Source of the DNA: Diadophis punctatus similis
Lineage: Eukaryota; Chordata; Lepidosauria; Squamata; Dipsadidae
Reading direction: 5' to 3'
Assembly: GCA_023053685.1 (NCBI GenBank)
Contig: JALIGW010000001.1
Location: forward strand, 51,476,859-51,540,858
Length of the DNA: 64,000 nt
The notes below the pieces were generated by a model. That model made no database searches and was not told the origin of the DNA. It worked only from the letters and a program-made list of their open reading frames with translations. Positions 11,106 to 21,505 of the stretch are shown here, piece by piece (the stretch's first letter is position 1; every line of letters starts with the position of its first letter). The position numbers and the translations under genes were made by a program.

Positions 11106-11107
11106 AT
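11006..11107. repeat. (AAAT)n tail of the SINE
   Basis: About 25 uninterrupted AAAT units form the 3' tail of the SINE; this looks like an expanded retroposon tail. Confidence 0.95.
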
Positions 11108-11892
11108 TCTTTTCATACATTCTCTTTACATATTATTTTCCATTTCATTATCAAAACTATAGCAGCAGAAATAAAATGCTGTTAGAAGTAAAATATATGA
11201 GAATTCCTCAAACTGGAAACATATCCTGAAAAAACACTGTTGCCCAACCTGTTACCCTCAGATGGGGTAAAATTCAACTCCAATAATCCTAGGTTAATCC
11301 AGTCATTCACTCTGTTCTCAGGGGATTACTGTATAGAATTGAAATTCAACGTATCTGGAGGGCAATAGATTGGCAAGCTATTTCATAAAAAGGTTGAATG
11401 TGTTCAATCTGATCGGCTTCTGTTCAAAAACGTACTGTACAATAATTTGACCCTGACAAGTATTTCAAAGGCATAAATCTTTATTAGTCAGAAGCAAAAA
11501 CAAGTCCCTTTGCCTAAGATTTCTGATATGCTAACCACAATCTAATCGCATGTAATGTCCAATTATTGCTTTGTTAAAATAATGTGATAACAAATATTCC
11601 AAGAAAGCTGACACTAAGACTCTATAACAATGAACACCGTATGGACTGTTCATTTAAATGTATTTAAAATAATGTAAAACGTAGAACTGGCTTTATTTGC
11701 ACCAGCTATTATAAAATTCAAAATGTTAAATGAATAATGTTTCAAACATTGTTGCCATAAGAGAATATTTTATAGGCACAAACTTAATTATGTCCAATTT
11801 ACAGTAACCTATGAATACAATTGTTTGGAAACCTAAATATCTAATACTGCTTGTTTATAGAGTTTATAGAGTTGGATAACAGCAAAAAGCAG
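11108..11892. other. no recognisable feature
   Basis: AT-rich sequence with no supported gene or repeat. Confidence 0.5.
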
Positions 11893-11969
11893 TAGGATAG
11901 GATAGGATAGGATAGGATAGGATAGGATAGGATAGGATAGGATAGGATAGGATAGGATAGGATAGGATA
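11893..11969. repeat. (ATAGG)n microsatellite, tail of the adjacent CR1
   Basis: About 15 perfect pentamer units directly abut the CR1 3' end at 11970. In CR1 orientation (minus strand) the tail reads (ATCCT)n. Confidence 0.95.
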
Positions 11970-14345
11970 ACAGAATTGGAAGGGACCGTGGAGGTCTTCT
12001 AGTCCAACCACCTGCTTAGGCAGGAAACCCTACACCACTTCAGACAAATGGTTATCCAACATCTTCTTAAAAACTTACAGTGTTGGAGCATTCACAACTT
12101 CTGGAGGCAAGTTGTTCCACTGATTAATTGTTCTAACTGTCAGGAAATTTCTCCTTAGTTCTAAGTTGCTTCTCTCCTTGATTAGTTTCCACCCATTGCT
12201 TCTTGTCCTACCCTCAGGTGCTTTGGAGAATAGCTTGACTCCCTCTTCTTTGTGGCAGCCCTTGAGATATTGGAACACTGCTATCATGTCTTCCCTAGTC
12301 CTTCTTTTCATTAAACTAGACATACCCAGTTCCTGCAACCGTTCTTCATATGTTTTAGCCTCCAGTCCCCTAATCATCTTTGTTGCTCTTCTCTGCACTC
12401 TTTCTAGAGTCTCGACATTCTTTTTACATTGTGGCGACCAAAACTGAATGCAGTATTCCAAGTGTGGCCTTCCCAAGGCATTATAAAGTGGTATTAACAC
12501 TTCACGTGATCTTGATTCTATCCCTCTGTTTATCCAGCCTAGAACTGTGTTGGCTTTTTTGGCAGCTGCTGCACACTGCTGGCTCATATTTAAATGGTTG
12601 TCCACTAGGACTCCAAGATCCCTCTCACAGTTACTACTATTGAGCAAGGTACCACATATATTGTACCTGTGCATTTTGTTTTTCTTGCCTAAATGTAGAA
12701 CCTTACTTTTTTCACCATTGAATTTCATTTTGTTAGATTGCGCCCAATGTTCAAGTTTGTCAAGATCCTTCTGTATCTTAAGCCTATCTTCCGGAGTGTT
12801 GGCTATTCCTGCCAGCTTGGTGTTATCTGCAAATTTGATGAGTTACCCATCTATCCCCTCATCCAGATCATTAATGAAGTTGTTGAAAAGTATTGGGCCT
12901 AAAACAGAGGCTTGGGGTACTCCACTGCATACTTCCCTCCATGTAGATGCAGTTCCATTGAGCACTACACGTTGAGTGCGGTTGATCAGCCAGTTTCGAA
13001 TCCATCTGGTGGTGATGCTGTCTAACCCACATTTTTCTACTTTATCTAGTAGTAGGTTATGATCTACTTTATCAAACGCCTTACTGACGTCCAAGTAAAT
13101 TATATCAACAGCATTCCTCTGGTCCACTGATTTTGTCACTTTGTCAAAGAATGCAATAAGATTAATCTGGCATGATCTGTTTTTGACAAACTCGTGTTGG
13201 CTTTTGGTTATTACTTTGTTTGCTTCTAGGTGTTCGCTGATTCATTGCTTCATTAACTTTTCCAGAATCTTCCCTGGTATTGAGGTCAGGCTGATAGGTC
13301 TGTAGTTTCCTGGATCTATTTTTTCCCCTTTTTTGAAGATGGGAACTACATCAGCTCTTTTCCAGTGCTCTGGCATTTCCCCGGTGCGCCAGGATCTTTG
13401 AAAGATATAGTTCAGTAGTTCTGAGATCTCATCTGCCAGTTCCTTCAGAACCTTGGTGTGTAATCCATCTGGTCCTGGTGATTTGAACTCATCTATGGTA
13501 GACAGGTGTTCACTTACCATTTTCTTCCCTATTTTTACTTGCATTCCTAATCTGTTTTTTTTTTTTTTTGTGGTGCTGTTTTTGATAGGTTGGACTGTTT
13601 TTTCCCTTTGTGTAAAGACAGATGCAAAAAACGAGTTAAGTAGTTCTGTTTTCTCCCTGTTGCTTGTCACCTTCTTGCCACTTTCTCCCAGCAATTGTTT
13701 CCTTGACTTTTTTCTTGTTTTTAACATGTTGGAAGAAGCTTTTTTTTTGTTATTTTTTACTTTTGTCGCAAGCTTTTGTTCATTGTGAGCCTTAGCATTC
13801 CTCACTTCATCTTTACTGGCTCGGGCTATTTGCTGATATTCTGCCTTAGTAATTTGCCCCTCTTTCCACTATTTATACCTGTCCTTTTTGTTTTTCAATT
13901 TGTCAGAGAGTTCTTTATGCAGCCAAGCTGGTTTCCTTTCAGATCTGTTTTTTTTTCATTGGTATTGTGCTAGACTGGGCTTTTATAATCTCACTTTTCA
14001 AAATTTCCCAAGCTTCTTGAGTTGTTTTTCCCTTGAAGATTCTCATCCCTGGAATCCTTCCCAAGTTCTCTCTCAGTTTATTGAAATTAGCTCTATTAAA
14101 GTCCAAGACACTAGTTTGACTTCGTTCTACTACTTGTGCTTGCATAATGTTGAATTCCAATATTGCATGATCACTTGTCCCCAAGGTTCCTATAGCTTCA
14201 ACACCTCCTATAATTTCATCCCTGTTAGTGAGAATTAAGTCCAATATGGCTGATTCCCCTTGTTCCCTTCTCTACTATTTGGGACAGTCCCAAAGGCAAA
14301 ATCAACTGGTTAAGCAGTTTGTAGATCAGTTGAAATCTGCTGTGT
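11970..14345 (-). mobile_element. CR1 LINE, 5'-truncated, about 2.4 kb
   Basis: This minus-strand LINE runs from the endonuclease C-terminus through reverse transcriptase to a 3' end that reads 'ggtcccttccaattctg' with variants in four copies here. Its tail is the pentamer microsatellite at 11893-11969. It is the longest LINE in the window. The 5' limit near 14345 is judged from loss of CR1-like protein reading. Three shorter copies lie at 38393, 39788 and 58022. Confidence 0.88.
12075..14244 (-). pseudogene. CR1 ORF2 (endonuclease end and reverse transcriptase), broken
   Basis: The reading is split over four minus-strand frames. 14244-13939 gives the endonuclease end (MDLILTNRDEIIGG...GTSDHAILEF). 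13805-13242 gives the thumb/linker and early RT (SPGPDGLHTKVLKEL...NYRPISLTS). 13139-12843 gives the palm ([11 protein letters not shown]...[13 protein letters not shown]). 12728-12075 gives the C-terminal domain (ERDLGVLVDNHLN...[11 protein letters not shown]). Stops and frameshifts separate them. The metal-binding motif is altered: FADD reads FADN at 12833-12822, so this copy could not polymerise even if rejoined. In CR1 elements this protein nicks DNA and copies its RNA into the genome. Confidence 0.88.
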
Positions 14346-16235
14346 TATCTATTATAATAGCAATATTAAACTATAAAAAAATAAAATGGATTATTTATTT
14401 CAATTATTTTTTGGAGTAATTCTCAAGGGCATGTTTATTGTCTCTGTAGCTTAAGGTAAAGGTTGATCTAGGTTATGATAAAGGTGGAAATTTTCAAATT
14501 CATAAATATGAATACATAAAAACAATCCAAGATAGTCTAAATTTGATTTGGGGAGGCTAATACTACTTTCATGAGCTTTTAAGCCTAAGAATTATGCACT
14601 ATTTTGTGCTGATAGGATAGGTTCAAGTCTAATTTTATAACAGAATTCCAAATAATAGTGATATATAAAGCAGAGACGAAAACATACTTAGATAAATTGA
14701 TGTCAGGAATCAATCTAATTGAGTTGAAGCTGACAAGGTTCTTGGAAGGCAGAAAGAGCTCTATATCCACTTAGAACTCTGTAACAGTAATTTTGAGAGG
14801 CTTACATTCTTTTTTTAGGTTTCTGTACCACCAATCTCAAATATTCTGCATATATGCAGTTGTTTGATCTCTACTTCATTTTCCAAGAACAGAATATCCT
14901 GTTCTCTCCATAAGATCAGCAAAGAGGTGATGTTATAATATAATGAGGAAGATTTTAATTTATATTCCACCTTTTTGACTATGCAGGATAGTGGAATATA
15001 AATTCCAGAAGGCAGCCAAAGAAAAGGGGTTAAGAGAAAAGACAGACAGACTAAATATACATATAAATGGATATTACCCTGGATATTTAAGATAATTTAA
15101 GAACTAATCTGTATCAAATAAAAGTCTTTATACTCTTAGACACACTGAAGGTCATGTGCATTTAATGTTCAAATCTATAGATCTTGAACATTAGTACATT
15201 TGCTGCAAAAAAATCTGCATAGTTTATGTGAAGGGTTAAGAAAACAAAAATTTGTTTTAAAACTTGCCACTTTGGACCTTAGCTACTAAAAAGAAGGGGT
15301 CTTTTGTTGAAAATAAGATGTGTTCGTTCTTCCCCAAAAAGCAGGCTGATCTAGACTGAAGTGTGCAATGAATTCCAAGAACCCAAAGAGAATTTTGGCT
15401 TGTACTTCTCCAGAAATTTTCCCTTTCAATGGTACACAAAATATTACATGAAACTTAAAGTCAATTTTATATCTTCTACTGATAAAGTTTCCCTTGTCTT
15501 GTTTTTAGCAAGTCCCCTGCTCACACTAGTCATGGTAATTTCCTGACCCTCAAGAGAGGGTTTTGGGAGGAGACAGGTTTGCCAGAGGATGAAGAGGCTG
15601 GAATGTCACCTTCTATCTTCTGGCTCATCTACAGATCAAAGCCATTATAAATCTAAATATAACTACTACATCATCATTATTATAACCTGCTGTTTCATTG
15701 CCAAAAAGGTCAAAAATTCCTGGGGCATTCCTAAATTAACACTTCAGTAACTTTTTATCAGCATTAATGAACTAGAAGAAAAAGTGATGAAAGACAGAGA
15801 AGGCAGAACAGGTGAATGTAAAAGAAGCAATAACTAATTTCTTCTCAGTACAAACAAATTGTCCCAACTAGCAAAATCCACAATGCCTCTGAAACCAGGA
15901 TAGACCTAATTCACTTTCAAATGTTTTACTGAACCTTGAGAATTTGCTCTTTAATTTGAAATAATGAAATTTGAAGAGGAAGAGATTTAGGATAGCCACT
16001 CTCTGGAATTTCCCAGGGTGTATCAATTAAGTTAGGGAAGTATAGATTTAGTCTGGCAAGTTTCTGTTTATATGGTATATGCAAATAAAGAATTTTGGCT
16101 GGATTGTTTCACGTTGTGCTTGGGCTAGGTGTGACACCAACCAATCTCTTCCTTTTCCCAAGATCCAGCTCTAGACTTGCTGTCTCACCCCTACCCCAGA
16201 GCGTGCTCCCTCACTTCTGGGAACCTCCTGCATTA
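14346..16235. other. no recognisable gene or repeat
   Basis: About 1.9 kb of AT-rich sequence. The only structure noted is a perfect 14-bp inverted repeat around 14957-15003 (aatttatattccac / gtggaatataaatt). Confidence 0.5.
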
Positions 16236-16243
16236 CTGTAGTC

Positions 16244-16917
16244 CAGTGCTTCTCAATTATTTTCTGTTACGCCCCCCCCCCTAGGAAGAAGTAAACATTT
16301 CGCGTGCGCGCCCCAACTCTCCTATCTGGGCCCCAATGGAATTTTAGTGTTAATATTTATTATTTTATTTATTATAAGCTGCAAGCAAACTATTGGCTGG
16401 GGAAGGCTGCTCTACCCACTTACCTGGGAGTAAGTCACACTGAACTCAGTGGAGCCTGTTTTCAGTTAGGCAGGCATAGGCTACCGTGGTTAGGGCCCTC
16501 TTTTGACATGGGGCCAGGCCAGCTTAATCAAGCCGATGTTTTGAGGTCACCAGCCTGGCCCATAAGCGCCGCCTCTGCCGGGCACTCACAGCGAATGATG
16601 TGGAAGCAGGCTTTAGGGTGCCGTTCGAAGCTTTTGCCCAGCTGCAGAGGATGCTCCTCCTTGTCCAGCAGCAGGTTCTCCACGCCATTCATGGCTACCA
16701 GGGCACCTGCCAAGAACAACAAGAACCCACGCAGCCACCCTACCCTGCCTGGCCTCCTTCTCTTCCGGACTCAGAGCAGCATGCAACTGGGAAAACACTC
16801 CCCGTCCGGGGGAATCGATCGAGAGGGACCACGCATGTTCCCCAGGGTCACACGTGCCTGCCTGGCATCGCTCCGTGCCCCCCCAGGGGGCCCCACCCCA
16901 CTATTTGAGAAATACTG
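16244..16917. mobile_element. hAT non-autonomous element carrying an exon-like segment
   Basis: The ends 'cagtgcttctcaa' and 'ttgagaaatactg' are inverted repeats with two mismatches, flanked by an exact 8-bp duplication 'ctgtagtc' (16236-16243 and 16918-16925). The 674-bp interior is GC-rich compared with its surroundings. It contains a 117-bp open segment bounded by consensus splice sites on the minus strand, plus a motif 'ggagtaagtcacactgaact' that resembles dispersed copies elsewhere in the window. There is no transposase. Confidence 0.88.
16590..16706 (-). pseudogene. exon-like segment captured by a hAT element
   Basis: On the minus strand a pyrimidine-rich tract (ttcttgttgttcttggcag) ends in AG just before 16706, and 'gtgagtg' follows 16590. 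The 117 bp between is open and translates in phase 1 to ALVAMNGVENLLLDKEEH, then PLQLGKSFERHPKACFHIIR. It is divisible by three and so would be a symmetric phase 1-1 exon. The flanks read like intron. I do not recognise the parent gene. Splice-site quality, codon-like composition and its place inside a TIR/TSD-bounded element together suggest a captured host exon. Chance remains possible, since the 65-codon ORF alone is not strong evidence. Confidence 0.45.
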
Positions 16918-17120
16918 CTGTAGTCAATCACATCACCTCCCTCTTCATAAACACATTCCCATCACAGTAACTGGGGTTAACTTCAGTTTCCCCCCAAAAG
17001 AGTTGTTTTAGGAAACAGAGTAGTTATTGAAAAAACAAAACAAAAGGCATATTTTGGGGGAGGAGGGGAATAAATATGTGACAAAGACATGACACTATTG
17101 TTAGACATGTGGTTTTATAA

Positions 17121-17169
17121 AACAATCAATCAACCAACCAACCAACCAAATAAATAAATAAATAAATAT
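17121..17169. repeat. (CCAA)n/(AAAT)n tract
   Basis: A short compound tetranucleotide run: five CAAC/CCAA units followed by five AAAT units. Confidence 0.85.
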
Positions 17170-17286
17170 TATCAGTGTCTTTCTTTTGTTCTGTTTTTCT
17201 TGCATTCTCTTTATTTTGTCCAGCTGTCCAGATGATACTTCCCTCATCTGTTAACTCCCTCATTCTTCTTCCCAGATTCTACCTGC

Positions 17287-17362
17287 CTAATTGTACAGGT
17301 ATCTGATGTGATTTTGCCTAGGTGAAGCTAGGCAAAATCACATCAGATACCTGTACAATTAG
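17287..17362. repeat. perfect 35-bp hairpin at the LINE 5' junction
   Basis: 17287-17321 is the exact reverse complement of 17328-17362, with a 6-nt loop (gtgaag). The right arm runs on into Rex1/Snake1 LINE sequence and the left arm is its inverted copy. This is a pattern expected from snap-back or twin priming at the 5' end of an insertion. Confidence 0.9.
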
Positions 17363-18426
17363 CACAGCCCCCCCCCCATGGCTGTGTACTCTCACCACTT
17401 CTCTTCTCTCTATATACCAATGACTGCATCTCAAACGATTCATCTGTTAAACTATTGAAGTTTGCAGATGATACAACAGTGATTGGCCTCATTCGAGACA
17501 ACGATGAAACCGCACACAGACGGGAGGTTGAACAACTAGCCTTGTGGTGTGACCAGAACAATCTGGAACTGAACACACTCAAAACCGTAGAAATGGTGGT
17601 AGACTTTAGGAGAAACCCTCCCATCCTACCACCTCTTACAATACTAGACAACACAATATCAACAGTAGAGACCTTCAAAATTCTAGGTTCCATCATATCT
17701 CAAGACCTAAAATGGTCATCTAACATCAAAAACGTCATCAAAAAAGCACAACAAAGAATGTTCTTTCTGCGCCAACTCAGGAAGCTAAAACTGCCCAAGG
17801 ACCTGCTGATACAGTTCTACAGAGGAATCATTGAGTCTGTCATCTGCACCTCTATAACTGTCTGGTTTGGTTCTGCAACCCAACAAGACAGACACAGAGT
17901 TCAGAGGATAATCAGAACTGCAGAAAAAACAATTGCTGCCAACCTGCCTTCCATTGAGGACCTGTATACTGCACGAGTCAAAAAGAGGGCCGTGAAAATA
18001 TTTACTGACCCCTCGCATCCTGGACAGAAACTGTTTCAACTCCTACCCTCAAAATGTCGCTATAGAACACTGCACACTAAGACAGTTTTTTCCCTAACGC
18101 CATCACTCTGCTAAACAAATAATTCCCTCATCACTGTCAAACTATTCATTAGGCTGCATTACTATTACTATTAGTTTTTCTCATCGTTCCTATCACTCAT
18201 CTCCTCCCACTTATGACTGTATGACTGTAACTTGTTGCTTGTATCCTTACGATTCATATTAATATCAATTGTTTCCTGATTGCTTACTTGAACCCTATGA
18301 CAACCATTCTTGACAAATGTATCTTTTCTTTTATGTACACTGAGAGCATATGCACCAAAGACAAATTCCTTGTGTGTCCAATCACACTTGGCCAATAAAG
18401 AATTCTATTCTATCTATTCTATTCTA
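17328..18426 (+). mobile_element. Rex1/Snake1-type LINE, 5'-truncated
   Basis: It contains the C-terminal half of a reverse transcriptase, a short 3' UTR and the end 'acttggccaataaagaattc' followed by (ATTCT)n, shared with copies ending at 47755, 51120 and 52015. I recall this 3' end as typical of snake genomes and assign it to the Rex1/CR1 group (called Snake1 by some authors) from memory. The tail here is short, four imperfect units. Confidence 0.85.
17455..18114 (+). pseudogene. Rex1/Snake1 reverse transcriptase, C-terminal half
   Basis: The frame is open for 219 codons from the catalytic FADD motif (KFADDTTVIGLIRDND) through the thumb and C-terminal domain (ILGSIISQDLKWSSNIK, LPKDLLIQFYRGIIESVICT, LPSIEDLYTARVKKRAVK). 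It ends early relative to the 50-kb copy because a short deletion near 18084 removes the residues between 'LHTK' and 'FSL'. The finger and most of the palm subdomain and the endonuclease are absent owing to 5' truncation. Few internal stops suggest a fairly recent insertion. The ATG used is not a biological start. Confidence 0.85.
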
Positions 18427-19300
18427 ATTCCTTTTAAGGAAGTGGTCAGTTACACCAAGACAAGGGCCAAATATCTATTGAGACAGAAAAGGAGAAGGAA
18501 AAAAAATCTGAATTTTAAGCATAGAACTACATAAAGACATTGACTTATTTGTAGTGCAAAGTGCATAACTTCTATTAAACATAAGCCTTCATTTTTGCCT
18601 GAAATAATTCCTCATCTAAGTGAATCATGTCTGAAAGTCTTCTTCCAAGCTAAGCCAATTGTTGAACAAGGGACTTAAGTGTCTGGAGAACTGAGATTTC
18701 CTGCTATGACCTGGTTTGAAGTTTGATACAAAACAGCAATTTATGCTTTTATCACAAGCTGCACCATGTGAAAATAAGCTGCCCATCGTACAATTTCTTG
18801 GTTCACATGTAATATCTTAACATTATTCAAAATAAATCAGTTCTTCCAAAACTGTCATTATTCTGTCATAGTCCTGAGTCATTTCAGATGACAATCATAA
18901 GGATGTTTTTATAAACTGGGGTGGATATTTTAATGCACCATATCTACGTGATGCAATGAAACTTATTATATTAACCATCATTTTGTGTCACAGACACACA
19001 TTTATACAAATAAAATATGGGGATAAACCTTTGCCTATTTGGCTTTCCTTGATGTTTCCCTTCTACCCTTGTTTGTGAACCTCTATAAACTCTTGTTTTA
19101 TTCAATAGTATGGATAACAGTACCAGTACCAAAAATACAGGCTTTTAAAATGGTTGTATTGCACTTCAGCAGCATTTTCCTACAGCTGAAGGTTAAAAAA
19201 ACATTTTATCTTAACCCATGTTAGACACAGATTTAATTAAATTAAAACTGTTCATATAAAAGACATATGATCTGGGTATAATAATAAAATATGTAGAATA
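18427..19300. other. no recognisable feature
   Basis: AT-rich sequence with no supported gene or repeat. Confidence 0.5.
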
Positions 19301-19570
19301 CTTGGTGCTTTCTGAACTGACCAATACCCCAATCAAGGAACTGACAAACAAACTAACAGTAAACAGCCTAACCAAAGAACCTCCACCAACACTCACAGGG
19401 CAAGCCACTAGAATATAAGTGAAAGCAAACCCCATTCCTTAATAGTACTGATGATGTTATCTAGTTTGGGTAATGAAACATCTGCAAGAAAACAACCAAG
19501 CTCAGAGAATACCAAGCACTCCTCATTGTAACCCTGAGCTACAAATATTCTGCATTGTCAATAAAATATG
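19301..19570 (+). mobile_element. probable Penelope-like tail with hammerhead-like core
   Basis: The block 'ctgatgatgttatctagttt' then 'gggtaatgaaacatctgcaa' (19448-19487) is followed by 'gaaaacaaccaagctcagag' and 'ccctgagctacaaatattct', a tail I recall as a high-copy repeat in squamates. The core CTGATGA, a 6-bp stem and GAAAC resemble a hammerhead ribozyme, which is known in Penelope-like elements. The upstream limit is approximate and the family is inferred. Confidence 0.45.
19448..19479 (+). ncRNA. hammerhead-ribozyme-like catalytic core
   Basis: CTGATGA (19448-19454) matches the first conserved hammerhead box exactly and GAAAC (19475-19479) the second. Between them GTTATC can pair with GGTAAT (6 bp with two wobbles). 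I could not fix stems I and III or the cleavage triplet by eye, so activity is not claimed. Confidence 0.35.
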
Positions 19571-19575
19571 CTTGC

Positions 19576-19623
19576 ATTATTTATTTATTTGTTTGTTTGT
19601 TTGTTTGTTTGTTTGTTTATTAT
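19576..19623. repeat. (TTTA)n/(TTTG)n SINE tail
   Basis: A compound tetranucleotide run at the 3' end of the SINE. Confidence 0.85.
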
Positions 19624-19865
19624 TTAAATATTTTATTTATTTATATTTCCCACCTTTATTACTTTATAAATAACTCAAGATGGTGAACATATCTAGTATT
19701 GGTTCTTCCTATTTTCCCCATAACATCAACCCTCATGGGGTGGGGTGAGGTGAGCTGAGAGAGAGTGACTAGCACAAAGTCACCTAGCCAGCTTTCATGT
19801 CAAGGTAAAACTAGAACTCACAGTCTCCTGATTTCTACCCTGGGGCCTTAACCACTAGATCAAAT
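19576..19865 (-). mobile_element. tRNA-derived SINE, second family
   Basis: Read on the minus strand: 'gtggttaaggccccagg' (A-box region), 'gtgagttctagttttacc' (B-box region), 'gtgactttgtgctagtcact', 'ctcaccccaccccatgaggg', and a tail 'ataaaggtgggaaatataaa' running into TAAA/CAAA repeats. Decayed copies of the same family lie at 26020-26190 and 27190-27345. This family differs from the Sauria-type SINE in body and tail. Confidence 0.65.
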
Positions 19866-21350
19866 ATATGCAGACACATTTTCAGGTATTTTCAATTTGG
19901 CTATTTAGAATTAAAATAATGAGCCCAATGCTCTAACAAGGACAATCTGACAAAGTTGTATGTATGAAGAAAAAGTGGAAATGCAGAGTATTAATTTCTT
20001 TCTTTTAAATAACCATAAGATTAAACAGCCAATTTTTTGAATTGACACCCTAGTTTTATATAAAGAGAAGAAATCTGAATATTTTTAAGTTTGCAGGGAA
20101 AAAAAGAGAGATCAGTGTAGGTTCCAGACTATCTGCATTTGATGTGCTATATTACATGAATGTTCTCATGGGATCACAATCAGAGAATCAATCTAGATTA
20201 AATTCTTAGGGCTTCTTAGAGAAGGGAATTCTTGCCAAAGAAGTTCAACATAGTCAAGAATTACATGATTAGTAAAAAAAAATGTTAAAAGGGAATATCT
20301 AGAAGGACAGATCGGTCCTGAATATTTAAATCTAACTCTATAATTATAGAAGCTAAGATAGGAAGCATATTGCGTATCATGAAATGTACTCTACAAGGAA
20401 AACAAAAGGTTGCACAAAGAAATAACTAAAACCAATGTAGGATGAACTCCCCCAAAAGGAGCACATCACTAATGACATTAGGACCAATACAGTATGTCTT
20501 TCACTTGGCTCTTTCAGAAACACTTGGCCTACTGCACTTGCAAATAGAAGATCCTTTTTTACTTTGTAAACTGAGGAAAAATATAGCCAACATCATATTG
20601 CTGTCTATAAATAAAATCTGAATGAAGATTAGCAATTTACTTAAACTGAGTTATACAAAACTCAACCCAATGTACAGGTAATTTGGCCATTCCGTTTCAT
20701 ATGTTCACTGTTTCCCTATTCTGTGCTGATGAAGAGCTGCAAATAATGCATGATGAGTAAGTCTTCTTAAAGAAATGGGACTGTTATAGTTAAATGCAAT
20801 TATGCCAGATCAGACAAAGGATGGATGGTTTTGTAATTCACTTCAGCTTTGGCCTTAAGCAATTATACGGTCCCTCCATTATTATTTTAAAAAAACAACA
20901 TTGGACTAATTATTAGTCTGAAGAGTTTTAATGGCACTTTCTCCATAACATGTTTCAATATAAGAATCTTTCATTAGCAAGCACTTCACCAAATCACGTC
21001 TTCTTTTTAGTCTGAAATTAGCCCACAGGTTTATCTTTTCATCTTTGAGTTGGGAGAGGTAGATTTAATTCATAAAGCAAACATACATTTAATATGGATC
21101 CTTAACTTACATGCAATACATGTTTTTAATATTAAAGAATCAGATAAGTATTTTTTTTAAAAAAACATTTTCTAAAGAATTGTTCAGTGTTGCCTATTTG
21201 TTAAGTATCCACATACTTAGCAGAGGCAGTTCGATCCTGAGACTGTAAGTTCCTAAAGTTTCACATCGTATTTTATACTCTACTTTGCTAAAATGGAAAT
21301 TACTAAGCTAGCTCTACCAGGCTTACAGCACTTATCACTGTAGGAGAGCC
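19866..21350. other. single-copy DNA including a possible conserved block
   Basis: No gene or transposon is recognised. The part 20640-20950 is repeat-free and contains a 15-bp homeodomain-type palindrome at 20904-20918 (gactaattattagtc). Confidence 0.45.
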
Positions 21351-21354
21351 ATGT

Positions 21355-21505
21355 AAGTCTCCTACAGAAGGAATCTAGTAGCACTTTTTCTGCTGAACAG
21401 GTTTTATTAAAAGGCATAAGCTTTTGTGAGCTGCGGCTCACAAAAGCTTATACTTTTTAATAATTTTTGTTAGTTGTAAAAAGCACTCATTCTGTAAAAG
21501 TAGAG
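21355..21505. mobile_element. fold-back of a PLE-like tail
   Basis: 21406-21431 and 21436-21461 are inverted copies around a 4-nt loop; the inner 16 bp match perfectly and two of the outer ten pairs mismatch. Weaker symmetry extends outward for about 40 more bases on each side. Both arms contain 'cacaaaagcttat', a phrase I recall from a widespread amniote repeat tail, possibly Penelope-like. The structure is seen directly; the family is a guess. Confidence 0.5.

Larger units (their letters stand above)
10406..11107 (+). mobile_element. Sauria-type SINE split by a hAT insertion
   Basis: The left part (10406-10599) has a tRNA-derived head with an A-box-like 'tggcatagcggttagaggc' and a B-box-like 'ggttcaaatct' (10476-10486), then the body 'gactcagccttccatccttc' shared by five SINE copies here. 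The right part (10961-11107) continues with 'tgaggtggtatataaatct' and a (TAAA)n tail. Removing the hAT element at 10600-10960 and one 'gcttagag' rejoins the SINE exactly. The tail resembles BovB 3' ends, as known for Sauria SINEs. Confidence 0.9.

Noticed and set aside
10932..11120. ORF of Leu-Phe-Ile-Tyr repeats
   Set aside because: It is a translation of the (AAAT)n SINE tail; similarly at 41961, 40283 and 62298-62595.
11893..11969. Regularly spaced repeats considered as a CRISPR array
   Set aside because: They are contiguous pentamers without spacers, and the genome is eukaryotic.
12166..12975. Plus-strand ORFs over the CR1 copy (also at 38590, 39799 on minus, 58219)
   Set aside because: They are antisense shadows of the CR1 ORF2 reading on the other strand and recur identically wherever CR1 does.
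16304..17011. 235-codon ORF on the plus strand, one of the longest in the window
   Set aside because: It runs through the GC-rich hAT element and out into its flank, crosses both transposon ends, shows no domain, and opposes the splice-flanked segment. Composition explains it.
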